A DNA stretch of 7,156 nt from Sulfuricella sp. GTDB lineage: Bacteria > Pseudomonadota > Gammaproteobacteria > Burkholderiales > Sulfuricellaceae. Below are positions 1 through 5,915 of the stretch, one piece after another (position 1 is the stretch's first letter; every line of letters starts with the position of its first letter). The stretch lies in contig JAUYSN010000161.1 in the NCBI GenBank assembly GCA_030696235.1, positions 1 to 7,156 of the forward strand. Direction: 5' to 3'. Below the pieces are notes generated by a model, which was given only the letters and a program-made list of their open reading frames with translations, was not told where the DNA came from and did no database searches. Position numbers and translations under genes: made by a program.

Positions 1-211
1 AGATGTCTTTTTCGGTGACTTTCTTGCCGCGGCCGAAGCCGCCTTGTTTTTTAACCTTGAGAACGGTGATGCCTTGGCGCCGCAGCATGGCATGCACTAC
101 CGCCTCACCCGGTGCGCTCATCTCGCCCTTTACGGCTTTGCCTTTTTTATCCGTTCCCTCCCAGGCGAAGAGGAGGTCTTTCACCGCTTCCTTTTTTTTT
201 GCGACGGCCAT
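1..211 (-). CDS. pilC: Type IV pilus inner-membrane platform protein PilC, N-terminal 70 residues (cut by window edge)
   Basis: The reading frame starts at an ATG (complement of 209-211) and stays open to the left edge. The visible protein begins MAVAKKKEAVKDLLFAWEG, followed by a GTDKKGKAVKGEM segment, an AVVHAMLRRQGITVLKVKKQ segment and a basic GRGKKVTEKDI stretch. This is the usual soluble N-terminal start of PilC/PilG proteins ahead of the first T2SSF domain. In the family, PilC sits in the inner membrane as the platform on which PilB and PilT act. The start lies 10 bp after the pilB stop. An AAGGGA-like ribosome binding site overlaps that stop and sits about 6 bases before the ATG, so the two genes are probably co-transcribed and translationally coupled. 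A run of nine A lies at codons 4-7 (complement of 192-200). Identification rests on the N-terminus and on the position after pilB; the T2SSF domains are outside the window. Confidence 0.9.
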   Translation of the reverse strand, partial: MAVAKKKEAVKDLLFAWEGTDKKGKAVKGEMSAPGEAVVHAMLRRQGITVLKVKKQGGFGRGKKVTEKDI

Positions 212-221
212 GCTTATCCCT

Positions 222-1937
222 TTACACGTTGGTGACGGCTTCGATTTCTTCCAGCGTTGTCAGTCCGACCTTCACCTTGAGCAGGCCGGACTGACGCAGA
301 TCACGTACGCCTTCGCGCTTTGCCTGGTCGGCGATGTCATGCGCGGTGCCGTTTTTCATGATGATGCGGCTCATTTCGTCGCTGATCGGCATGACCTGGT
401 AGATGCCGACTCGCCCCTTGTAGCCGGTGCCCTTGCAGATTTCGCAACCGATATGGCCATAAGGCTGCCAGCTGCCGTCGAGATCTTCCTCGGTATAGCC
501 GGCGCGCAATAGTGCCTCCCTGGGAATGTCGATGGGCTGTTTGCACTTGCACAGGCGCCGCGCCAGGCGCTGTGCGGTAATCAGGATCACTGCGGAGGCG
601 ATGTTGAAAGGGGCGACGCCCATATTCATCAGGCGGGTCAAGGTGGCGGGCGCATCGTTGGTATGCAGGGTGGACAGAACCATGTGGCCGGTTTGCGCTG
701 CCTTGATGGCGATGTCCGCCGTTTCCAGGTCGCGGATCTCACCCACCATGATGACATCCGGATCCTGACGCAGGAAGGCCCTGAGCGCTGCAGCGAAATT
801 CAGTCCGGCCTTGTCGTTGACGTTGACCTGGTTGATGCCGGGAAGGTTGATCTCGACAGGGTCTTCCGCGGTGGAGATGTTAATGCCCGGTTCGTTCAGG
901 ATATTCAGGCAGGTATACAGCGATACGGTTTTGCCGCTGCCGGTCGGCCCGGTCACCAGCACCATGCCATAGGGCCGCTTGACGGCATTGAGCAGAAACT
1001 CTTTCTGGTCCGGCTCGTAGCCCAATGCGTCAACCCCCAGCGTGGCGATGGTCGGGTCGAGAATCCGCATCACGATTTTCTCGCCGTACAGGGTGGGCAG
1101 GGTGCTGACGCGAAAATCGATGGCGCGGTTTTTGGACAGCACCAGTTTCATGCGGCCGTCCTGCGGTATGCGCTTTTCCGAAATATCGAGCTTGGAAATC
1201 ACCTTGATGCGGGAGGAAAGTTTATCCTTGATCGCCAGGGGCGGCTGCGCTGCTTCATAGAGTATGCCGTCGAGGCGGTAGCGGATACGGTAGTATTTTT
1301 CGTAAGGTTCGAAGTGGATATCGGATACCCCGGCATTGATCGCGTCCAGCAGCATTTTCTGGAGGAAACGGACGACTGGGGCGTCATCAACCTCGGCGCT
1401 GGCACCCTCATCTTTCTGTGCTAGCGCTTCCTCGTCGGTGAATTCTAGGTTGAGGTCTTCACCAGCCAGATTCTGTAGTGTAGTGTCGGTGGCTTCAGCA
1501 ATTTTTTCTATCAGCTTGCCGAGCTTGTCGTCCTCCACCACCACCGGTTCAACCGTGAGGCTGGTTTTGAAACGCACATCGTCCAGGGCGCGCAGGTTGG
1601 CTGGATCGGAGGTGGCGATGAACAGACGATTGCCGCGCTTTTGCAGGGCCAGAACGCGCCGGCTTCTGATCAGCTTGGCATCGAGCACGTCATTGGGCAG
1701 GTGATCCACATCGATGGCAGCCAAGTCCAGCAGGGGAAAGCCGAAGGTCCGCGCAGCAAATTCTGCAACTTCCAGGGGGCTCATTTTTTTGCTTTGCACC
1801 AACTGGGCGACAAAGCCGGTCTCAGCGGCGCCGGCCTGGGACTGAATGGCTTCGGCATCGGCTTCCAGCAGGCGCCCGCTTTGTACCAGTGCGTTGGCCA
1901 GTCCGCTGAGCTTGGTCGAAGTTGTTGCTGCTGCCAT
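222..1937 (-). CDS. pilB: Type IV pilus extension ATPase PilB (GspE/PulE family)
   Basis: This 571-residue protein is of normal PilB length. An N-terminal MshEN/T2SSE_N-type region covers roughly residues 1-150 and an acidic linker about 160-185. The ATPase core then shows a Walker A GPTGSGKT at 320-327, an Asp-box AEDPVE near 357-362, a Walker B DVIMVGEIRD at 394-403 and a His-box TGHMVLSTLHTND at 416-428. A C-terminal four-cysteine zinc site is visible as C463/C465 and C498/C501. By family knowledge it is a cytoplasmic hexamer that hydrolyses ATP to drive pilin addition through PilC. The ATG at 1937 gives the expected MAAATT.. start; only a weak ribosome binding site precedes it. pilC follows directly. 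The 75-bp gap to corB and a candidate promoter suggest its own transcript start. All key catalytic motifs are intact, so the gene looks functional. Confidence 0.97.
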   Translation of the reverse strand: MAAATTSTKLSGLANALVQSGRLLEADAEAIQSQAGAAETGFVAQLVQSKKMSPLEVAEFAARTFGFPLLDLAAIDVDHLPNDVLDAKLIRSRRVLALQKRGNRLFIATSDPANLRALDDVRFKTSLTVEPVVVEDDKLGKLIEKIAEATDTTLQNLAGEDLNLEFTDEEALAQKDEGASAEVDDAPVVRFLQKMLLDAINAGVSDIHFEPYEKYYRIRYRLDGILYEAAQPPLAIKDKLSSRIKVISKLDISEKRIPQDGRMKLVLSKNRAIDFRVSTLPTLYGEKIVMRILDPTIATLGVDALGYEPDQKEFLLNAVKRPYGMVLVTGPTGSGKTVSLYTCLNILNEPGINISTAEDPVEINLPGINQVNVNDKAGLNFAAALRAFLRQDPDVIMVGEIRDLETADIAIKAAQTGHMVLSTLHTNDAPATLTRLMNMGVAPFNIASAVILITAQRLARRLCKCKQPIDIPREALLRAGYTEEDLDGSWQPYGHIGCEICKGTGYKGRVGIYQVMPISDEMSRIIMKNGTAHDIADQAKREGVRDLRQSGLLKVKVGLTTLEEIEAVTNV

Positions 1938-1972
1938 CTGGGGTTGTCCGCTTAGGGATTAAAAACAGCCCA

Positions 1973-2001
1973 ATAATGCACTTGGCAAGTTTTTTTGTAA
2001 A
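1973..2001 (-). promoter_or_regulatory. Candidate sigma-70 promoter for pilB
   Basis: Reading the minus strand, a TTTACA -35 (complement of 1996-2001; 5 of 6 consensus) is separated by exactly 17 bp from a CATTAT -10 (complement of 1973-1978; 4 of 6). Transcription would begin near 1966, leaving a leader of about 28 nt before the pilB ATG. The spacer contains a 5-bp inverted repeat with a single central base, ACTTGCCAAGT (complement of 1980-1990), which could be an operator. This is a consensus match by eye only. Confidence 0.45.
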
Positions 2002-2012
2002 GGCGGCGGAGT

Positions 2013-3284
2013 CTATTCCGAGGCGGATATAAGAAGCGGGAAAATACGCACGACTTTGACGATGCGATCCTGAGTCTGGACAATTTCCAGTGTATGCCCG
2101 TTGATTTTGAAGCTGGTGCCGGCTTCCGGGATGTCCTCGAAATGTTCAAGAACCAGGCCATTCAGGGTTTTAGGGCCATCCATCGGCAAATTGAGCTTGA
2201 GCTTGCGGTTCAGGTCACGCAGAGAGCAGCCGCCATCGACCAGCCAGCTGCCGTCGTCCTGCGGGTAAATGCCGCCGTGGGCAGTGGGGCGTGAGGCGAA
2301 TTCGCCGACGATTTCTTCCAGGATATCCTCCAGGCTCACCAACCCGAGCAATTCGCCATACTCGTCCACCACCAGGCCGATATGATGCCGGTTTTCCTGA
2401 AAGTGCTGGAGCTGGGAAAAAAGCGAGGTGCCGGCGGGAACAAAGTAGGGCTCGCGCAAAATTTCTTGCAACGTTTCGACATCGATTTCCATGTTGCGAA
2501 CCTGGTGCAGCACGTTGCGAATGTGAACGACGCCGACGATGTTGTCCAGCCTGCCCCGGTACACCGGCAGCCGGGTGTGGTGACTGGTGGCGAGCTGTTC
2601 GCGTATCGTTTCGGCCGGGGCGTCGAGGTCGATCGCCTCAATCTGGCTGCGCGGGATCATGATGTCGTCGACGGTGACGTTTTCCAGCTCGAACAGGTTG
2701 AGGAAAATGCTCTGGTGCTTGGGGGGGATGTAATGGCTCGCTTCCAGCACCAAGGTACGCAGTTCTTCCATGTTGAGGCGGGTGTCGGCGGAGGGCGGTT
2801 TCAGGCGCAGCATCCAGAGCAGGGCGCGAACGAACAGGTTGACGAACCACACCACCGGATAAAACAGCTTGAGCAAAGGCGCGAGGATGTAACTGGAGGG
2901 AATGGCAATGCGCTCCGGATAGGCGGCCCCCATGACTTTCGGGGTGATTTCGCTGAACACCAGGATCAGGAAGGTGACGGACAGGGTGCCGATGGTGAGT
3001 GCGAATTCGCTCTCGCCCATCAGGCGGACAGTGATCACGGTGACCAGGGCGGCCGCGGCGGCATTCAGCAGATTGTTGCCGAGCAGGATCACGCCGAGCA
3101 GTTTGTCTGTTTTTTCCAGCAGTTGCACGGTCAGCTTGGCGCCGCGGTGGCCACGTTTGGCCATGTGCTTTAGCCGGTAGCGGTTGAGCGCCATCATGCT
3201 GATTTCCGCGATGGAAAAAAAGCCGGAACCGATCAGCAACAGCAGCAGCGTGGCAAGCAGCAGGCTGGTTGAGATGTCATCCAA
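2013..3284 (-). CDS. corB: CorB-like CNNM/CBS/CorC membrane protein (HlyC/CorC family, formerly YfjD)
   Basis: The protein has 423 residues. The N-terminal CNNM (DUF21) membrane domain covers about 1-190, with hydrophobic segments near 7-28, 61-85, 95-118 and 130-158 and the family motifs NRYRLKHMAKRG, LLGNNLLN and EITPKV. A CBS pair follows at about 203-328, including TVDDIMIPRS and GLVVDEYGELLGLVSLEDILEEIVG, then a CorC_HlyC domain at about 340-418. It aligns along its length with E. coli CorB/YfjD as I remember it. The family is linked to magnesium and cobalt homeostasis, probably as an Mg2+ exporter or its regulator; the label hemolysin is historical. The start is a TTG (complement of 3282-3284) giving MDDISTS, matching MEHISTT in E. 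coli. An in-frame TGA lies only five codons upstream (complement of 3297-3299), so no earlier start is possible, and the next in-frame Met is near residue 30. It lies 33 bp after ypjD, as in E. coli. Confidence 0.93.
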   Translation of the reverse strand: MDDISTSLLLATLLLLLIGSGFFSIAEISMMALNRYRLKHMAKRGHRGAKLTVQLLEKTDKLLGVILLGNNLLNAAAAALVTVITVRLMGESEFALTIGTLSVTFLILVFSEITPKVMGAAYPERIAIPSSYILAPLLKLFYPVVWFVNLFVRALLWMLRLKPPSADTRLNMEELRTLVLEASHYIPPKHQSIFLNLFELENVTVDDIMIPRSQIEAIDLDAPAETIREQLATSHHTRLPVYRGRLDNIVGVVHIRNVLHQVRNMEIDVETLQEILREPYFVPAGTSLFSQLQHFQENRHHIGLVVDEYGELLGLVSLEDILEEIVGEFASRPTAHGGIYPQDDGSWLVDGGCSLRDLNRKLKLNLPMDGPKTLNGLVLEHFEDIPEAGTSFKINGHTLEIVQTQDRIVKVVRIFPLLISASE

Positions 3285-3317
3285 GGAGAAAAGCCTTCAT
3301 GCAGTGGGAACGCGTGT

Positions 3318-4145
3318 TCAGCGTTGCAGAATGATTTCCAGCACGAACTTGCTGCCGAGGTAGGCCAGCAGCAGCATCGCAAACCCGGCGAGCGTCCAGA
3401 GGATGGCGGTGCGGCCACGCCAGCCGTAAATTTGCCGCCCGCCCAGCAGGGCCGCGTAAATGCCCCAGGAAAGCAGTGCGAACAGCGACTTGTGGCTGAA
3501 CTGCAGGGGTTTGTGGAAGAGTTCCTCGGAGAACATCACGCCGCTCAGGATGGACAGGGTGAGGAGGACGAATCCCGCCGTGATGATGCGAAACAGCAGC
3601 GCTTCCATCGCCAGCAGGGGCGGCAATTTTCCCAGGATGCGCGACAAGGCATGGCCGTGCAGACGGCGTTCCGCCAGGGCCATCAGCACCGCGTGCACTG
3701 CCGCGATAGTGAACAGGCTGTAGGCGAGCAGTGAAATCAGCAAGTGAACCTTGAAAAGCGGCAGCTCGGTATGGGCGATGGCGTGCGCTTCCGGAAAAAT
3801 CAGCGGTAGCAGCAGGCATATCGCAGCGCCGGGCAATACCAGGGTTTGCAGGCCTTCCATGTTGTAACGGAAGCTGGCGAGCCAGTAGACCAGTACGGTG
3901 AGCCAGGAGATCGCCGATACCGTATTGCCGATGCCGAGGTTCAGGCCTGCACCGGGAAACAGGGAGGGTTGCAGCAGCGCGCCATGCAGCGCGAGTGGCA
4001 CCAGTATGGCAAGACGCCCGGCCGTCGAAGCTGCGGCAGCGTGTTGTGCTAATTCCGGGCCGGCGGGGCGCCAGACCGAGCGCCAGAAAAGCAGGCCGAG
4101 CGCGCTGTAAAGCAGAAAGGCGAGGAAATGGAGTGAACCGCTCAT
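3318..4145 (-). CDS. ypjD: YpjD/CorE-type inner-membrane protein (CcsA/cytochrome c assembly superfamily)
   Basis: This 275-residue, very hydrophobic protein has about eight predicted membrane segments. Recognisable points are H54, the KVHLLISLLAYSLF helix with H134, the LLTLSILSGVMF helix near 194-205, FSHKS with H218, GWRGR at 241-245, and a C-terminal LAYLGSKFVLEIIL helix. These match the E. coli YpjD layout (MLVHIGLSLFSYA, GWRGR, LAYFGSR). The family belongs to the CcsA/ResC cytochrome c assembly superfamily, but the tryptophan-rich WWD haem-handling motif of CcsA/CcmC is not visible, so cytochrome c maturation should not be assumed. The gene is divergent from ffh and followed at 33 bp by corB, the same order as in E. 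coli, where ypjD has been linked to corB in cation homeostasis (my recollection). The start is ATG; no strong ribosome binding site precedes it. The precise biochemical role is not deducible here. Confidence 0.9.
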   Translation of the reverse strand: MSGSLHFLAFLLYSALGLLFWRSVWRPAGPELAQHAAAASTAGRLAILVPLALHGALLQPSLFPGAGLNLGIGNTVSAISWLTVLVYWLASFRYNMEGLQTLVLPGAAICLLLPLIFPEAHAIAHTELPLFKVHLLISLLAYSLFTIAAVHAVLMALAERRLHGHALSRILGKLPPLLAMEALLFRIITAGFVLLTLSILSGVMFSEELFHKPLQFSHKSLFALLSWGIYAALLGGRQIYGWRGRTAILWTLAGFAMLLLAYLGSKFVLEIILQR

Positions 4146-4195
4146 TGTGTTGTAAACTTGTCGGCGTATTGTTTCTCTAACCCCAAGTCTACACT

Positions 4196-4209
4196 ATCCG
4201 AATTCGGAT
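4196..4209. promoter_or_regulatory. 14-bp perfect palindrome in the ypjD/ffh divergent intergenic region
   Basis: ATCCGAATTCGGAT is a perfect palindrome, 27 bp before the ffh start and 50 bp before the ypjD start. It could be a protein binding site acting on both genes, or form a 5-bp hairpin with a 4-nt loop in the ffh leader. A weak -35/-10 pair for ffh (TTGTTT at 4169-4174, 17 bp, CACTAT at 4192-4197) would overlap its left edge. I see no convincing promoter for ypjD in the 91-bp gap. The palindrome itself is certain; its role is not. Confidence 0.4.
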
Positions 4210-4236
4210 TAACATTCAGCAGGACATTTTGCCGCC

Positions 4237-5580
4237 ATGTTCGACAATCTCACCCATCGCCTTTCCGGCGTAATCAAAACCCTGCGCGGCCAGGCCCGCC
4301 TGAGCGAAGCCAACATCCAGGACGCCCTGCGCGAGGTGCGCATGGCCCTGCTCGAGGCGGACGTCGCCTTGCCGGTGGTGAAGGATTTCATTGCCCACGT
4401 CAAGGAGCGTGCACAGGGCCAGGAAGTGCTGGCCAGCCTGACGCCGGGCCAGGCCGTGATCGGTATCGTCCATCAGGAAATGGCCAGACTGATGGGCGGC
4501 CAGAACGCCGCGCTCAACTTCGCCACGCAGCCGCCTGCGGTGATCCTGATGGCGGGCCTGCAGGGCGCGGGCAAGACCACCACCTCGGCCAAGCTGGCCA
4601 AATATCTGCGCGAGCAGATGAAGAAAAAGGTACTGCTGGCGAGTTGCGACGTTTACCGCCCGGCGGCGATGGAGCAGTTGCGTGCCTTGGCGCAGCAGAT
4701 CGATACGGATTACTTTCCCGCTGCAACGGGTCAGAGCCCGGAGCAGATCGCGCTGGCGGCGCGGGATTACGCCGACAAGCATTTCCACGATGTGCTGATC
4801 ATCGACACCGCGGGTCGTCTGGCGATAGATGAAGCCATGATGGCCGAGATTCAACGCCTGCACGAAGTTCTCAAGCCGATCGAAACCCTGTTTGTGGTCG
4901 ACGCCATGCAGGGCCAGGATGCCGTCAATACCGCCAAGGCTTTCAGCGAGGCGTTGCCGCTGACCGGCGTGGTGCTTACCAAGCTCGACGGCGACGCCCG
5001 CGGTGGCGCGGCGCTGTCGGTGCGCCAGGTCACCGGCAAGCCGATCAAGTTCGCCGGCGTAGGCGAAAAAGTGGGCGGCCTCGAAGCCTTCCATCCGGAG
5101 CGCATGGCTTCGCGCATCCTCGGCATGGGCGACGTGTTGTCCCTGATTGAAGAAGCCCAGCGTGGCGTTGACCAGGAAGAAGCGGTCAAGCTGGCAAAGA
5201 AAATCAAGTCCGGCAAGAGTTTCGATCTCGAAGATTTCAAGGCGCAGCTGCAACAAATGAAAAAAATGGGTGGTGTCGCCGCCCTGATGGACAAGTTGCC
5301 GGCACAGATGGGACAGGCGGCGGCGGGCATGGCGGACGACAAATCGATTAATCGTATCGAGGGCATCATCAACTCGATGACTCCGGGAGAGCGCCGCAAT
5401 CCGGCCCTCCTCAAGGCATCGCGCAAGCGCCGCATCGCCGCCGGCGCCGGGGTGCAGGTGCAGGAGGTGAACCGTTTGCTGAACCAGTTCGAGCAAACCC
5501 AGAAAATGATGAAGATGGTCGCCAAGGGCGGGATGGCGAAGATGATGAGGGGCATGAAGGGCATGTTGCCCGGCATGTGA
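4237..5580 (+). CDS. ffh: Signal recognition particle protein Ffh (SRP54 GTPase)
   Basis: The protein has 447 residues, close to the 453 of E. coli. The N domain covers about 1-90 and contains ALLEADVALPVVKDF. The G domain (about 98-295) has the G1 loop GLQGAGKTTT at 107-116, the SRP-specific DVYRPAA at 138-144, G3 DTAGR at 190-194, G4 TKLD at 248-251 and GVGEK at 274-278. The methionine-rich M domain (about 300-447) carries the 4.5S RNA-binding helix-turn-helix around SRKRRIAAGAGVQVQ (395-409) and a C-terminal tail rich in KM/GM. By family knowledge Ffh with 4.5S RNA binds signal sequences on ribosomes and docks with FtsY at the membrane for co-translational insertion. The ATG is preceded by AGGAC at 4221-4225, an 11-base spacing that is slightly long. 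It lies immediately upstream of rpsP. No terminator with a T-tract is visible after it, so read-through into rpsP is possible. Confidence 0.98.
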   Translation: MFDNLTHRLSGVIKTLRGQARLSEANIQDALREVRMALLEADVALPVVKDFIAHVKERAQGQEVLASLTPGQAVIGIVHQEMARLMGGQNAALNFATQPPAVILMAGLQGAGKTTTSAKLAKYLREQMKKKVLLASCDVYRPAAMEQLRALAQQIDTDYFPAATGQSPEQIALAARDYADKHFHDVLIIDTAGRLAIDEAMMAEIQRLHEVLKPIETLFVVDAMQGQDAVNTAKAFSEALPLTGVVLTKLDGDARGGAALSVRQVTGKPIKFAGVGEKVGGLEAFHPERMASRILGMGDVLSLIEEAQRGVDQEEAVKLAKKIKSGKSFDLEDFKAQLQQMKKMGGVAALMDKLPAQMGQAAAGMADDKSINRIEGIINSMTPGERRNPALLKASRKRRIAAGAGVQVQEVNRLLNQFEQTQKMMKMVAKGGMAKMMRGMKGMLPGM

Positions 5581-5593
5581 TAGATAATGTTTC

Positions 5594-5623
5594 TTGCATT
5601 TATTCCAAAACTTAGCGTAAAAT
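5594..5623 (+). promoter_or_regulatory. Candidate sigma-70 promoter for the rpsP-rimM-trmD operon
   Basis: A TTGCAT -35 (5594-5599; 4 of 6 consensus) is separated by 18 bp from a TAAAAT -10 (5618-5623; 5 of 6). The intervening DNA is AT-rich compared with the flanking genes. Transcription would begin near 5630, giving a leader of about 32 nt before the rpsP ATG. This is the best promoter match in the window and sits where a ribosomal protein operon promoter is expected. Confidence 0.6.
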
Positions 5624-5650
5624 GGCCGGCTTTTTAGACCGAATTCTTGA

Positions 5651-5661
5651 AGGGTAACCCT
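5651..5661 (+). promoter_or_regulatory. rpsP ribosome binding site inside a small inverted repeat
   Basis: The Shine-Dalgarno AAGGG (5650-5654) lies 7 bases before the ATG at 5662 and decides the start. The sequence AGGGTAACCCT (5651-5661) can fold as a 4-bp stem (AGGG/CCCT) with a UAA loop, covering most of the Shine-Dalgarno and abutting the start codon. Such a short stem is marginal in stability; it could modulate translation or be chance. Confidence 0.5.
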
Positions 5662-5904
5662 ATGGTTGTGATTCGACTTGCCCGTGGTGGCGCCAAGAAG
5701 CGCCCGTTTTTCAACGTAGTCGTGGCCGATTCCCGCAATCGCCGTGACGGCAGGTTCATCGAGCGCGTGGGTTTCTACAACCCGGTTGCGCGTGAAGGTC
5801 AGGAGGCTGTGCGCCTCGATAGCGAGCGCATCAGCTACTGGCAGGGGCACGGCGCGTTGCTGTCCGACGCTGTGGCCAAGCTCGTCAAGCGTACCGCTGC
5901 CTAA
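5662..5904 (+). CDS. rpsP: 30S ribosomal protein S16
   Basis: The 80-residue product starts [17 protein letters not shown] and continues with [20 protein letters not shown], then [21 protein letters not shown]. This is the full-length bacterial S16 pattern (82 residues in E. coli). S16 is a primary-to-secondary assembly protein of the 30S subunit that binds 16S rRNA and stabilises the body of the small subunit. The ATG at 5662 is chosen over an in-frame TTG at 5647 because it gives the canonical MVxIRLAR start and has AAGGG 7 bases upstream; the TTG would overlap that site. It is the first gene of the rpsP-rimM-trmD operon, with a strong candidate promoter just upstream. rimM begins 11 bp after its TAA. 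Confidence 0.98.
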   Translation: MVVIRLARGGAKKRPFFNVVVADSRNRRDGRFIERVGFYNPVAREGQEAVRLDSERISYWQGHGALLSDAVAKLVKRTAA

Positions 5905-5915
5905 CTTAGTCAGGC

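Noticed and set aside
3..512. A 169-codon plus-strand frame across the pilB/pilC junction.
   Set aside because: It overlaps the conserved C-terminus of pilB and N-terminus of pilC on the other strand and has no recognisable content.
663..1424. A 253-codon plus-strand frame opposite pilB.
   Set aside because: It lies wholly within pilB, covers the Walker and Asp-box regions in antisense, and shows no domain. It is a shadow frame.
2382..3173. A 263-codon plus-strand frame opposite corB.
   Set aside because: It lies fully inside corB, and its Gln/Val/Gly/His-rich translation is the usual artefact of reading a membrane protein gene backwards.
5559..5571. GGGCATGTTGCCC hairpin at the end of ffh as a terminator.
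   Set aside because: The stem is only 5 bp, lies inside the coding sequence and has no following T-tract. I see no terminator between ffh and rpsP.
5624..5635. GGCCGGC followed by five T downstream of the rpsP -10, as a terminator.
   Set aside because: The GC-rich part is a self-complementary 6-mer with no room for a loop and cannot form a proper stem.
5647..5661. TTG at 5647 as an alternative rpsP start, adding five residues.
   Set aside because: It would place the start on top of the Shine-Dalgarno for the ATG at 5662, and S16 proteins begin at MVxIRLAR.
4216..5850. A 544-codon open frame on the minus strand opposite ffh and the start of rpsP.
   Set aside because: It is antisense to two strongly recognisable conserved genes. 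Its composition (rich in His, Arg, Gln, Leu) is typical of the complement of GC-rich codons, and it shows no family motif.
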